Shown here one piece after another: positions 1 through 11,859 of a stretch of 64,000 nt of DNA. The position numbers were made by a program, and so were the translations under genes. The notes under the pieces were generated by a model, which was not told where the DNA came from, did not search any database, and was given only the letters and a program-made list of their open reading frames with translations. The DNA is taken from the NCBI GenBank assembly GCA_948567375.1, contig OX419759.1, positions 60,354,593 to 60,418,592 of the forward strand. Direction: 5' to 3'. How positions within the stretch are numbered: the stretch's first letter is position 1; each line of letters begins with the position of its first letter. This DNA is from Lunularia cruciata. Lineage: Eukaryota; Streptophyta; Marchantiopsida; Lunulariales; Lunulariaceae.

Positions 1-1410
1 CCTTTGCCATCCAAACATTAGTTTGGTGCCGTGCCGGCGAGCCTTTATTCCCTAAAGCTATCGACGCGGAGCGACGTTTCGACAAGTTCCCGGGCGCGAC
101 AAGTTCCCAGATAAAGATTCTACTTTTCAAATCAAGAAAGGAGCACTACAAAAGTGGCTATACGTACCAATCTCTTTTGTAGTTAGTGATACAGTTTTAG
201 TCAATAATATAACAGCAAAAGCTCGAATGGGGACAGACCTGATGTAATGGATTACCTATATCACTAGGAAAAAGGGAACTGAACGACATCTTACAGGGCG
301 TCCCAATATTCAAATTTAGAATAATCCAGGAATATTGCTTCTGGGTCTTCCTACCGTAAGTTGAAGTGTGCTCCCGCCTTTAACACACGGCGGCAGATGT
401 ATGATAGACAAGAGAAGTTAGGATCAGTACCTGCTGGAGAAGGAGCCGCTGCAATAGCGCAAAGAGAAAATCATGCGAATCTATCCAGAGTTAAGACGTG
501 TTCAGTTACTCTGCATTGCTCACTACCAGTAACTTCGTCGTAAAGCAGTTCCCAAAAGAAAAGTTCAGACATGAGAGAGGACTTTGACGTAGCACGTCCA
601 ATTGGAAAGGGCCCATGGTAAAGACGGTACAAACACGTTATAGACGAGGAGTTATACAACACTCTACAGATGACTACTGTATCCTTTTCTTTTAACATGA
701 TTGCTCCGTGCCTGTAGCACATAAATCCGACAACTGAATTTCTCGAGGAAGTCTATGGATTAAGAGCTTTTAGCTTTTAATCGTCTAACTTGAAGTCCTT
801 CCACGAAGAAACAATCAAATCTTCTCCGTGTCGACAGGTTGTCCGTCACTTCAATCGTGCTTCGTAAAGCTAGTAACGATTAGCTAGTATTTAGTATCAC
901 GAGTTTCCGTTTGTGAGAGTTATCCAATTGAGTCCAAGGCAGCGCCTGATTTCAGGATTTTGAGACGTCGTTCGAGTGGATTTTGAGCTTAACGAGTACG
1001 AAGTAAGAACCTACTCGAGGACATAAGATTGCAGAGAAAGAAGAGACATTAATTCTTGGCTAGATTACATACTATAACAGATCTTTCTCAATTTTCACAC
1101 ATTCAAAACAGGAAAGCGTTCTGAGTGTTCAGAATTCACTTATATATGCATTCTTCACACAACCTCTTCTCATGTATGACAGATACTCAGAGAAGCTTAA
1201 GAGAAAGGTGCTCATACAATCTCATGCACTATAAGTTCTCGTCTCAGTTATTACAAACATTCCGAAAAGTTCTCAAAACAGAAATGTGATGAGACACACA
1301 ACTGCTTTTTGACTTGACAAATGATTGTCGTCTTAACGTCCCATGCGCCCGAAACTATCAACTATCATCGACGGTTATGATCTCAAACAAACTTAGTCCA
1401 AGAAACTGAA
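1..1410. other. No recognised gene
   Basis: The longest open frames are 60 and 83 codons on opposite strands and resemble no family I know. Base composition is more balanced than in the transposon-rich remainder, with a GC-rich patch near 60-110. The stretch could hold promoter, UTR or small exons of a gene lying to the left, but no splice or coding pattern supports that. Confidence 0.4.
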
Positions 1411-1525
1411 CATGTATGCATCCTCAATAAAACCAATAATGAAAATGAAAATGATATGTATATAACAACAAAAACAAGACAAAATAAATTTGATTGAGAG
1501 ACACTTTAGAATAACACATGTTCTA

Positions 1526-1535
1526 GATATGTATC
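1526..1535. repeat. Left target-site duplication of the non-LTR element
   Basis: GATATGTATC here is repeated exactly at 4436-4445, directly after the element's T-rich 3' end. A direct repeat of this length at both ends is the usual mark of target-primed reverse transcription. Confidence 0.75.
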
Positions 1536-1817
1536 GAGTCATGGAAGTGAATGGGATATAAGGGTCATAGAGAAGTGGTTGTTAGATTTCATCAATTCTG
1601 AGCATGAGATTGTGCTGCCCTATAGGAGTAGTCTGTTAGAGTTACACATTTTAGGAAATAGATTCTACCACAAGATACCACCAAGTTTTAAGAAATAGAT
1701 TCTACCACAAGATACCACCGAGTACATTGATTACGACAATGCAAGAGAGTTTAGTAGGGAAGCACAAGCTCTACACCCTTTGTCTATAGCTAATCCACTG
1801 ATGAGACTATCTCTTCC

Positions 1818-3350
1818 TTGCGGTCACTACATCCTATGGCAGGAGAGGGAGTACCATTAGAGGTCTTAGATTATCAACCTGAGCAACTTTTATGTCTTCA
1901 TAGATCACTTTTTACACAAGCATTATGCACTGCCCCTCACCTCTCCTCATTAGGCTTGTCAAGGATCGGATATGCGCATTTTAGATATTACTTTCAGGCA
2001 CATGATCCTTCTAGTGGATTTACCAAGCTGTTTCAGGTGGCTGCATCACTAGCAAGGGGAGATATCCCTATCCCTACATCGTTTAGTAGGGTATTAGGTG
2101 CTATTAAATTTCTTGCAATGGAGAAGTGCATGGGGGCATTAGACCAATTGCTATTGGGGAGATTCTTTTGCGCTTGGTTAGCCGAGCCATTGTCCTTCAA
2201 CATGGTTTCCACTTCCGAGAGCACCTCAGTCTACACCAGTTTGGAGTAGCTATACCTAGAGGTTGCGAGGCTATTTCCCTAAGCATCATGGCACTCCTAG
2301 ATGACCATCTGTAGTGTGTTGTCCTACGTGTGGATGTTGAGAATGCTTTTAATAGCATCTCTTAAGCATCCATCTTTAGAGAGCTTTGGGAGGCTGATGG
2401 ATCCTTGGCAAGTCTCATTCCGTTTGAACAGTCACTCTATTGCTCTCATGCTTCCCTTTACTACCAACATGGGTGGTAACAGAAGGGAGTCACCATCTTG
2501 GAGTCAGTTGTTAGTACATGACAAAAAGATCCTTTAGGTGGACCTTTGTTTGTCATGGTTCACTTCAGAACTCTCTTATCTACTACTTTGGCCATACCAA
2601 GTTGTATATTTCCCTCATAAGCAAAAAAATACACATATTATAGCCCCGTAGATTAGATTAGGCAAGCCTTTGATCACTTGACTAGCAAGCTACATCTTGT
2701 AGGATTGAAGTCAAGATGCAAAGTGCAAATCATGGTCCCCTTCAGGTATCACTCCACACCTTGTGCTTCCAAAGGGGTGTGTCACATCTATAGATGGGCT
2801 ACATATACTTGGAGTGCCAATAAGATCCGAGGATTTTGTCACATGCTTCTTAGACACTGCTCTTGTAGAGGATATTCTCCATGTAGATGACCTTCCTTTA
2901 CTAGGAGATCCATAGGTGGCATTTTATTCTCCATGTAGATGACTTTCCTCTACTAGGAGATCCATAGGTGGCATTTGGTATACTCTCCTCTATTATTGCC
3001 CATCCACCGACTTACCTTCTTTGCACGGTTCCCCCTTCCTTTACTTTCTGATCACATTTGAGACTTTTTGATAGGAGGATTATGGGAGTCTTTGGTGATA
3101 TCATTGGACCAAGGACTCTTGAGTGTATGATTAGTGATTTGGCACATAGACTAACACCTCTACCAATCGAGTGTAGAGAGTTAGGCCTATTATCTATGGA
3201 GGAGATGGCACCTATATTATTTTTGGATAATGGTGTTCTTTTGGCACCCCTATTTTCTTCCCATTTTGTGGTTGCTATAGGCCAGTTTGGTGCCTACTTT
3301 CCTCCCATTTTGTGGTTGCTGATAGGCCAATTTTGGAGACGTATATAACC
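1818..3350 (+). pseudogene. Reverse transcriptase relic of the non-LTR element
   Basis: This is the RT core, split over several frames by stops and indels. In order it shows GGIRPIAIGEILLRLV (about 2128-2175), the template-grip block typical of a plant, algal and fungal non-LTR RT group; then QFGVAIPRGCEAI (about 2237-2275); then VDVENAFNSIS (about 2330-2362), carrying the first catalytic aspartate; then TRQGDPLGGPLF (around 2510-2555); and HILGVPIG (near 2805-2830), the hydrophobic motif after the palm. The active-site YADD-type block is not clearly preserved. The first fragment (1818-2249) is the longest open piece at 143 codons. Family assignment rests on motif order and is confident; the exact clade is not. 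Confidence 0.75.
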
Positions 3351-3369
3351 AAGGTAAAGGAGTGATCCT

Positions 3370-4356
3370 TTTCTCTCTAGGTGTTATTGCAGCAGATGAG
3401 AGATATCTCCACGAGCATAGGAGGACCTTCCATCCTTTGCTTCACTACCGTTAGATTGGACCAGAGGTTTGCAGTCAATGGAGCAACAATGTCAGCATAT
3501 GCTACATTCTCTCTTAGTTGACTCATCCATGGGCCATTAGAGCACATCTTTGCTCTTGCTCCAGCAAGGGTGCAAGCTTTTGGATTCTAACTTGACCATG
3601 CATTAGGGCATTCCGACTTGTACCAACCACTTTCTCTACAATGATTATGTTTTGCCTAGGTTTGGTCCACACATTTGCATCTTTGTTATTGACCTATGAG
3701 GGTGGTTCTACACTAGATGCAGCAGCGGTCCATATGACATGGTGTCCTTATGGAGGATAGAGGATAGCTACTCATGATGCCATTAGAGATATTGTGTTTG
3801 TTATGGCACAAGGGAGTGGATACCTTGCTTGGAGGGAGTATTCATATTCTTAGCAGATGATACCTATCAAAGCATACTTATATTTGGTCCAAGATGATTA
3901 GGTGATAGTGGCGGATGTTGTGGTTACAAACCATACGTGTGGTGCAGTTTGGAGGGAGTGATTACTCATCCTCTTGGATGGGCAGTGAGCGGAGTTGCAG
4001 CACACAAGGTCTCCAAGTATAAGCGTATGCAACGAGGTCACCTCTTTGTTCCTCTAGCCTTGGAATTATATGGAGCGATGGACATGGCATTCGACACATT
4101 TGTTAGGGAGTGCATGAGAGCTTCTCATATTAGATGCCAAGGGGTACAACTCTCACTCTCATGCTCCGTAACATACTTTAGACATCATGTATCCATTGTT
4201 CCACTGAGAGGATTGGCTGGTGCAATCCATAGGAGAGGAGTCACTCTAGGTGACGCTTCGGATGCTCCACTAGTTTGTAGAATTTATGACTTGCCTAGCT
4301 TGGATATCTTAGGTGCATTAGTGCAGATCTTTCATATCGATAGTATTGGGGCCTAG
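3370..4356 (+). pseudogene. C-terminal, possibly nuclease-like domain of the non-LTR element
   Basis: The longest piece, 3937-4356 (139 codons), contains THPLGWAVSGVAAHKVSKYK and then HLFVPLALELYGAMDMAF. In related plant and fungal non-LTR proteins the RT is followed by a restriction-like region ending with a DVxVxHPL strand, a lysine-rich helix and a 'F.P...E..G' block, which this matches in order. The piece just before it (near 3905-3935) reads VADVVVTNH, a plausible equivalent of the metal-binding strand. The block with VPLVLELYGA recurs at 63.6 kb, so it belongs to the repeat and is not host DNA. Nuclease function is inferred from family position only. Confidence 0.55.
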
Positions 4357-4435
4357 CTCTTCCCTTCTACCTCTTTTGTCTCTCCCTTGATGGGGTTTCC
4401 CATCCTTCTTGTGTACTATGTGGTTGCCTTTTCTT

Positions 4436-4445
4436 GATATGTATC
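4436..4445. repeat. Right target-site duplication of the non-LTR element
   Basis: Exact partner of GATATGTATC at 1526-1535. The host DNA that follows continues the tandem repeat interrupted by the element. Confidence 0.75.
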
Positions 4446-4900
4446 ATATGTATCCCATTTAGTAGGGATATTAACACTAAGAAAGGATAATCTGTGCAAA
4501 ATCAAAAGAGATGAAAACTCTTGGAGTACCGTAAACCTCGTACGCTGGTCTAACGGGCTGAACGAAGCAAATGATTATCGCTTTGAAAAAAAAACTACAT
4601 ACAGTTGACGTCGGAAAGAAGCAAAGGACCTATATGACAACTAATACAAGACAAAATGAAATGGATTGAGAAACCCTAATTTTAGAATCAAACATCTTCT
4701 AGATGTGTATCATGCGTCTCTAATTTAGAAAGTTGATTTATTAGGGAAATAACATTTAAAGAAGATAATTAATAATTAAGCCAAAAGAGATGAAAACTCT
4801 TGAACTCCAGTGAACTTCGTATGCTATTCTCACGGGCGGAACCAAGCAGCTGATTATCGCTGATTATAAAAGCTACTTACCGTTGACTTTCGAAATACGC
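4446..4900. repeat. Diverged tandem duplication of host DNA around the non-LTR insertion
   Basis: About 4446-4640 and about 4712-4890 share, in the same order, a TGTATCAT start, AAAAGAGATGAAAACTCTTG, a 'C.CGTA.GCT..TCT.ACGGGC' block, TGATTATCGCT and GTTGACnT. The sequence just before the second copy (4640-4711, CAAGACAAAAT...TTCTAGATGTGTATC) matches the DNA left of the non-LTR element at 1470-1535. The element therefore inserted into the first copy of a roughly 265-bp tandem repeat. Confidence 0.65.
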
Positions 4901-6778
4901 AAATTACATGTAAATCGGTCACCTTTTGACTGTTCAAAGGTAGGTTCAATTTGAAGGTCAACGCATATCTCACAAATTAAGCATAGCAATCCAGACCTCG
5001 ATACTTTTTGAAAAATTCTACTGTATCATGGACTCCAGCTACAGGGATTGAGTAGACTACCGGTACAGTTCAACCAAAAGTCAAAGTCAACAAGATCGAA
5101 AATGTTTGCACGCATGATGAATGGTTTACCTGGAATGCACTTCCAATTGACCGACATTGTGAAGGACCCAATCGTGAATGATCAAATGGACCAGATGTCA
5201 CCGCATCACACGTATAATTTAACGATCCGAATTACATATTAATCTCGTCACTGCAAGTTCAATTTCGCTCGGCTGTCGAGAATTGGAGCTGACACTGATA
5301 ATGATCAACACTGAGGAAAACTGACACATGCTTCATCATTCACGGTTTTAGAAGCTGAAAGGTTTGTACCCTCAAAAATCTAAATGAAGGACCAAGTATA
5401 TCAAGTGGGTTGAACTCGAGGACCAAATCGACTCAATATACATGGAACTGATCATTCTCAACGTCGATGTCACAAAAGTCATTCTGTAAGTCTGCAGGGC
5501 AAGTTTGCTCGTACATTTTCTAAGTCCGGAGCTGTGATGACTGTGGTAATGAATACACAGCTGTAATGGTACTGTTTGCACCTCCATTTCACATCAGGTT
5601 TTAGAAAATTTTTCCCAGAGGACCAGATTGTAGACGAGTTTCGATCTCCGGAGTCGAATGGATAAGATTCTAATTGTTGACCAAACACAATCAATCTGTG
5701 GCTTCAGGAATTCAAATTTTCTCGAAGGACATCTAAAGAGAGATAACACGGACGAAGCTCAACTTGATCAACAGTAGCTCTTCTTTCTCATGTAGACCAG
5801 AAATTGGCTTTCTCGTACCCCAATGCGGTTATCAGAACTTTCTCGTTCGCTTGCGTACACAAGTTTCTTCCCTCCTAACCCCTATGCTGTCACCTATGAT
5901 CGGAAAGGACGACCGCGTAGAAAACACGAAGGATGGGAAGACCCCTAAGATTGCCAGTCAATTTGTTGTTGTTCAGAAAATCCTTGTGATACATTGTTAT
6001 TGTTCTTAGCGATAGTTCTTTACTTGGTGCAGTTCCATTGACAGCTCAATCTCTCCGGCGAGTGAGCTCGATTTCCATTGTGCAAATCTCTCGTTCCGTG
6101 TCTTCGAACGCCGAAGAATCTCACACCGGTTTCTTCGGCGGTCTCCGTTGCCGATATCAATTCTTCGGCAAAGAACAGTGCAGGATGGTAACGACATAAC
6201 CGGGAATCCAGCCGGTGACCACCGGGTCTCCATTGCAATGAGAGTTAACTTGACAAAAACGAAAGCTTGCTAAAAACCGGGGAAACTGGAAGCAACGTGG
6301 ACATCAATAAGTAAGATCCACGGTGTTCAATGGAATTTATGAGTGTCCTTAGATTAAAACTTCAAAGATTAACTTTTAAGCACCAACTTTGAATTTGTTC
6401 TTGTGTGAAACATTCTAAGATTGTGTGCTATGGTATACTTATAAGGTTGTAGTACGTTCTCATGAAGCATGACTTTTACCATATAGCCTTTTGTTTTCTA
6501 TTTTTATTATTGTTGAAAATTTGCATGTAACTATTACTGAAAACTGTCATGTTTTTTTAAATCATTATTGCTGAAACTTGTCATATATACATATATAGCC
6601 TGGCAAGCATGGATGATTCTATGACCTCTTTCTGTTTCTCCAAAAATCCCGATAACATACATGCAAAGGAGCTCTTCGCTACTCGAAATAATTCTGATTC
6701 TTTCATATAATATGAAAGAACCAGTCAGATACTTGTGGCCTGCATAATAAGTGTGAAATTCTCCTCCTACTCACTTCA
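4900..6778. other. Intergenic, no recognised gene
   Basis: Only short open frames (at most 81 codons) occur, with no family resemblance. The patch 6010-6240 is distinctly richer in GC and CpG than its surroundings and is open on both strands (minus 6006-6233 and 6020-6238). It may be a remnant of a coding exon or 5' UTR, but I cannot name it. A short minus-strand non-LTR tail lies at 5902-5946. Confidence 0.35.
5902..5946 (-). mobile_element. 3'-tail fragment of the non-LTR family
   Basis: On the minus strand this reads GGTCTTCCCATCCTTCG, then a TCTACGCGGTCGTCCTTT-type end. The same block lies at the 3' end of copies at 4390-4430, 6820-6870, 53.1 kb and 63.3 kb. Only about 45 bp is present, and no clear target duplication was found at this copy. 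Confidence 0.55.
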
Positions 6779-6875
6779 GAATGGGGCTTAGCCCCATTTT
6801 ACCTCCTATATCTTTTCCTTGATGGGGTCTTCCCACCCTTCTTGTTATCCTAAGAGGCGGTCGCCTTCCTGACTC
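6779..6875 (+). mobile_element. 3'-UTR fragment of the non-LTR family with tail hairpin
   Basis: The fragment begins with the perfect stem TGGGGCTTAGCCCCA (6782-6796). It continues with the family's TTTTACCTC, CTTGATGGGGTCTTCCCA and CCTTCTT blocks, and ends near GCGGTCGCCTTCCT. No coding part is attached, so the copy is severely 5'-truncated. The flanks show no convincing target duplication. Confidence 0.65.
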
Positions 6876-6879
6876 CTGT

Positions 6880-8551
6880 AATCTCCTATGTATCATGTTA
6901 CAAGTACCTCACGTCTTCAGCCCCATGTGATCTTCATCTGTTCAGTGCCGTCTATCGTCCCTAAACGAGATCCAATATTATGTTTCAAATAGAGGTTTCA
7001 CTATCGGTAAATATAAAGAATTCCTTTTATGGATATGGGTAGAGTGCAAGGGTACTCTAAATTGTTCAGGGAAGACCCGGAAAGTATTTACCCGTCATGA
7101 TTTTAATGCTCTGTAGTGTTTAACGGGTTATTGAGTTTTCCTAATGAGTTTTAATCAACTCGTAAAGTTTCATTAGTGTCATTAATCATAGTTTCAATTT
7201 GAACTTGAATAAGGAAGACAAGTGTCCTCTCTATATGAAGGATCAGAGAAAGAGTTGTAACGGGAGATGAGTTCTCCTTGACATTGCTCATATATTTTCA
7301 TTTGTCGTGAGAAATTTTCAATTGTGTGAGATTCTAAGATGCCGTGTTGTAAAACACTACAAATACTAATGAATGAAATCAAGAAATGCAAATGGAAGTA
7401 AATTTCTGATAGAGATGAGGAAGGTGAAATTGACTTTCATCAATTGAAAGTTGACTAGGGGATTGGATGAATAGGGTTTAAGAAATTGGATGGAATATGG
7501 AGTGAAGATATTTTGACATGGAAGAATTTGTATTGCTGCTCTAATCTACAAGCTCTAATCTACAAGCTCGTGATTTTTTGAATCTTTAATAAAGTTTCAT
7601 ATCATTTTTGAATTCATTGGTTGGTGGTGGATATCGCTTCCCAAGATGCTTTTGATTCAGAGAGTTCAAAGGCTGTGCATGTTGAGAAAATTGAAATATT
7701 GCATGAAAATTATAGTTATATAAATTTTGATGCCATCACGTGATCGGATATTGGTTTTGGTAAAACAATAATGATATTATGTGAATGAACATCAATTCTT
7801 TGGTGACATGAATATCAATTATTTTGATGAGAGTATCAATTCTTCGATGAAAGAATATCACTATATGTATTGAGAGAATTAAAAGAAAAAGTTGAGTGCA
7901 TCGGTTTCAATTTCAATTATATACTTGAACTCACAAAGATCATTCATCACAATGTTGCATGTGATCGTTCACCGTGCCATTTCGACCATATACTTACATG
8001 TAGAAGAGAATCGGACACAAAAGGAAGGAGAGAATTTCTCCTACATTTTCAAAAGAAAATCAAACAAACAAACAAAAAATCGAAACAAAATCAGACAACA
8101 TTCTCAAAAGATATTTGGACAAAGAAGGGAAGAGAAAGAGAAAGGGAGAAGAGATTGTTTCAGAAGAGAAGGGAAGAGAGAGGATAAAGAGGGAGGAGAA
8201 AGGAGAATATATTCCAAAATTTGAGCAAGATCTCAACCAAACCCCAACCTTCAAGCAAAACACGTTTCGATCCCCCTTTATTTGACAGTCCGAAGGCAAA
8301 GCCTTAGATGGCCTTGTAAAGATCCCTTTTCATTTCAGTGACTAAGGATAGGTCATTTTTAGTTAAAGGTGCAACAAATTTAAGCCCTGCTCAAATTTTG
8401 AATTTCAAATATCAAATTGTCAGAGCGGGCTTTTAAATTTCAGAAAATAAAACTTTCATATAAATGTTGATGCAGTTATAACCTTGACAATGAGTTATTA
8501 TTAAATCTCTCTATTATCTCTGTAATCTAGTTGGCGTACTCAAGCAACATT
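6880..8551. other. Intergenic AT-rich DNA with a purine-rich tract
   Basis: No coding family is recognised. Overlapping plus-strand frames at 7870-8224 exist only because of a long purine-rich run (about 8100-8205, GAAGGGAAGAGAAAGAG-like). Their lysine/arginine/glutamate-rich products look like low-complexity translation, not protein. A short duplication (CTCTAATCTACAAG) occurs near 7538-7568. Confidence 0.4.
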
Positions 8552-10088
8552 TCTTTAGAGTCGGCGCAGCATGGGAATTTACGTAACTATAATCGTCAAC
8601 TTCAATCTTCATGTATTGGTCATGATTTGGTATAGTTTTGTTATTGACGAAGAAAAAGATCATACATCTTCAAATCAATTCCAAGGCCGAAGGAACTACA
8701 TAAGTCAATTGCAAGGGAACTACAGTCAATTCAGAGACCATAAACAATCGCAATGGTAATTACCTTGCGCATTAGCTTCTCTTCATGTACAAGTTTGGGA
8801 AAATTCAAATAACATTAATGGTTTACACATGTCAACTATTTTTCTTATTTGATTTTATGACGTGTGGGTCCTACTTCTTTACATTTGCCACCCTGGTTAG
8901 TTACTCAAGAGGGCAATTGTCATTTAATTGAACCCGTAACCCTTAGCACTCAATTGGGATTTCGTAAATTCTACCGATAAAGTAATTTATAGAAGTTTCA
9001 CTTCTTCTTCTTTTACGGATAGGTGTAATTTCCTTTAGATTCGCTAAATTTCAATAAAGAACTCAGAAAATCTCCAGTTGAACCACCAATATGCTCAAGG
9101 GTTTAATATTCTATTACTACAACGAAAGGGATAAGGTTAAAAAACTATAAGACTTGGGTAAAATATGAACTGTGGATGAAATTTCTTCTCCGATATGGTA
9201 TATTCGCACCCATCTCCACCATGCGGCCATTGTGACTTTCTCAGTGAAAGTTGTTGACCATTGTGGGCTATATAGCTAGGCAGATGCAAACAATACTACT
9301 AGAAAAGACGTGCAAATTTCAACCAATCTAGATTCTACTATTAAATATTTGTGAATAAGAATAATCAAATAGGACCCAAAAAGAATAACATTTCAATAAA
9401 TCATATCTTCCCATTGGACCATCTACAATTATGATAAAGATCTACTTGTTGCACTCAAAGTTTATGCTACAATAGATCTTGCAAAACCTAGCATTTTTAG
9501 CAACAATTATTTTAATATTGCTTTCATATTTTCACTTTCAATCATTTTTCCCCTTAACTCTGCTTTTATTCTCCCATCGATTGGTTGCTAATGCATGACA
9601 TTTGAGAGATCTTAAGTTCAATCACAAAACCGAAAAAACTTGTATTACTAAGTTGGTTTAGTTTTATGTTCTTATAAATATAGATACATTAATATATATA
9701 AATAATACAAAAATATTATTCTATATATTTTTTAACAATATATAGAAATACTCTATATATATATAGAATATTTCCCAAGGTGGTTTTTAAGTTTTGTGAA
9801 TTAATACAATTTTCTTTAGTGTATTCATAGTATAATATGTAACTAATTATCATTTATACATAGAAAATATTAATAAATTAATTTTTTAGATGTTATTAAT
9901 TATGTATGTTTATGTGATAAGAAGATCATATCAAACCATCAAACATAATAGGATTGAGTTTTAGAAATAAATCCCATTATCTAGCTAGAGAATGAGCAGC
10001 ATTGTGATATTCATTATCCTTAAGACCTAGAAAAGGAAAAATATAATTAATATGATTTAATTATGATTTATTATATTATATATCCATA

Positions 10089-10090
<2 letters not shown>

Positions 10091-10138
<48 letters not shown>
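10091..10138. repeat. (AT)n microsatellite
   Basis: An uninterrupted AT dinucleotide run of about 48 bp. The homologous site in repeat X copy 2 (near 27100) has only a few units, so the run expanded after the duplication or contracted in copy 2. Confidence 0.95.
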
Positions 10139-10142
<4 letters not shown>

Positions 10143-11090
10143 CATATAAATATCAGTAATTAATAAATAATCATATAGATTATAAGTTAAGGTTTCATTG
10201 AAAGTAAACATAAAAGAACAAACATGTTTCATAATTTATCTATGAGATATATTGTAGACCATATAAAGCTATAGTAATTAATATATAATCATAGTTATTA
10301 CTTGTCAAGGATTTCATTAAAATCTTAATCATATAATTTCTCATATATAACTCTGAATTTATTAATAAGAGATTGGTTAAATGTCTTTCACATAGAGAGA
10401 AAGGAACCGCACTATCTTACAAAAGAGATAAATAGATCTGATCCTTCTATTATATATTCTAAAAAAAGTGGAGGAACTAATGTACCCGTACAAATTGGAT
10501 GGGCGTAAAATGCTACAACTTAGACCAATACAAGTTGCCCATAACCCCCTCAAGTTTTACAAGTCATCATAAAGGTAATTTTAAAATTTTTATAGAGCTA
10601 TGGATATTATTCACACAATTTAGATACTCTTCTTGTATTTTTTATGGATTTTTAAGACTTCTAAAAAAATGATTTATGGGAATTTTACAGGTATATGTAA
10701 ACCCTTATTTGAACCCCAAAATAAATAACTAAGAATTTCTTAGGTACTTTTTGGTTTGACTCTAAAATTTTTTTTAACCCTATAAAAAACATCAAGACAA
10801 TCTATTATTAAATATTAAATAAATATAAATACATATAATATATATAAGCCAAACATCAAGTTCAATTCAAATTTAAGTATAAATTACCCAAAAGTGAGAT
10901 CTCTAATAAAATTTGACTAAGAGGAATACATGTAACAACAAAGTGGCAATCAAATTCATAACAATGTGGTAAGAACCAATCTGTTCTACAAGGATATGAG
11001 GTGGAAATGACAAAAACTACAATAAAGTGTGATAAGGATGATCATCTTTTATTTATTTATTTAATCTCTAGGGCTAAGTCATTCCCAAAA

Positions 11091-11196
11091 GAGTGTAAAA
11101 ACACCACACCTAGCACACTATTGAAAGATAATTTGAAAGTAATGAGTGTAAAAACACCACACCTAGCACACTATTGAAAGATAATTTGAAAGTAAT
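11091..11196. repeat. 53-bp tandem duplication
   Basis: GAGTGTAAAAACACCACACC begins at 11091 and again at 11144, with the intervening sequence repeated. Copy 2 of repeat X (near 28070-28125) has a single unit, so the duplication is specific to this copy. Confidence 0.85.
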
Positions 11197-11228
11197 GATG
11201 CTTATCTAAATGATTCCTGAATGTGATG

Positions 11229-11600
11229 TGTAAAAGACCACAAAGAAAAAGTAGAATGGAAGACCAAAGTGGAAGATCAAATGGGTATTCTCAAGTGAGT
11301 GAAACTCCAAATGCCTAGCTTGAGCTTGGCTCGGGTATTTATAATTAACTCGGGTAGAAGACTTCCAAGGAGCTTCTAAGGAAGGTTCTTTCTAGGAGTC
11401 ACCTTATTTGGAGTGCAAGCTAAGCTAGCCATCAGCTTGGCTTACAAGTTACTCTACCCTTGGAAAGTTCTTAGAAGCTTCTCTGCAATAAGCTTTGTCG
11501 TGCGTATATACATTGTTACACAACATGCATCGCTCTGAACATCACACACTATAGAAGCACAACTCATACATAAATCATACATGGACTCTAAACTGCCACA
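11229..11600 (-). mobile_element. 3' LTR of family A Ty3/gypsy element, copy 1
   Basis: In minus orientation this 372-bp LTR starts TGTGGCAG and ends GGTCTTTTACA. It is preceded by a purine-rich polypurine tract (AACTAGGGAGGTGAT). It contains a TATA-like ATTATAAATACC (plus 11333-11345) and, upstream of that, GAAGCTTCTAAGAACTTTC, a heat-shock-element-like series. The R/U5 part (GCTAGGCATTTGGAGTTT) resembles the chromovirus LTRs of G and F. The matching LTR in copy 2 (28152-28523) is exactly the same length. Confidence 0.75.
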
Positions 11601-11859
11601 ATCACCTCCCTAGTTGGCGGTTAGGTCCTTCCAACTCCAGATAGCCATCTACTCCAAGTATATGGTATACCCTATGGTGGGCAAAAGATTAGGAGGCCAG
11701 GTGCTATCGAGCCCCACCATGAGTCACCTATTTATAATCTATACCATATAAAGGATGAACTAACTATAAGTCAAGTACATCTAAGACATAACTACTATCC
11801 TTGAGGAACCATCATGAAGGGAGGAGTCAAACATACCATATGTCATCCTCTCAAATAGT

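Larger units (their letters stand above)
1536..4435 (+). mobile_element. Degraded non-LTR retrotransposon with RT and C-terminal nuclease-like region
   Basis: The element is bounded by an exact 10-bp direct repeat, GATATGTATC, at 1526-1535 and 4436-4445, read as its target-site duplication. It carries a reverse transcriptase relic followed by a C-terminal region like the nuclease-like domain of the same element type. The 3' UTR has a degenerate GGGGCCTAGCTC stem and a pyrimidine-rich tail ending in TTTTCTT with no poly(A). At 2.9 kb it is probably 5'-truncated, because no complete N-terminal part of the ORF is visible. Stop codons and frameshifts make it inactive. Short tandem duplications occur inside it: period 37 bp near 1655-1725, 52 bp near 2874-2985 and about 44 bp near 3255-3330. 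The same 3' tail recurs elsewhere in the window, which shows that the family was mobile. Confidence 0.8.
8552..11228. repeat. Anonymous AT-rich repeat X, copy 1
   Basis: This block is repeated in direct orientation at 25655-28151. Both copies open with TTCTTTAGAGTC followed by GGCGCAGCATGGGAATTTAC and stay alignable to the family A LTR. No coding potential is visible. It contains a long AT dinucleotide run at 10091-10138, absent from copy 2, and a 53-bp tandem duplication at 11091-11196 that is single in copy 2. The nature of X (transposon, LTR or host DNA) is unresolved. Confidence 0.7.

Noticed and set aside
7870..8224. Overlapping 105- and 110-codon plus-strand ORFs
   Set aside because: They are created by a purine-rich tract; products are low-complexity Lys/Arg/Glu runs, and the opposite strand is equally open.
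10091..10138. AT run as a possible cruciform or origin
   Set aside because: A plain microsatellite in duplicated non-coding DNA; nothing else suggests an origin.
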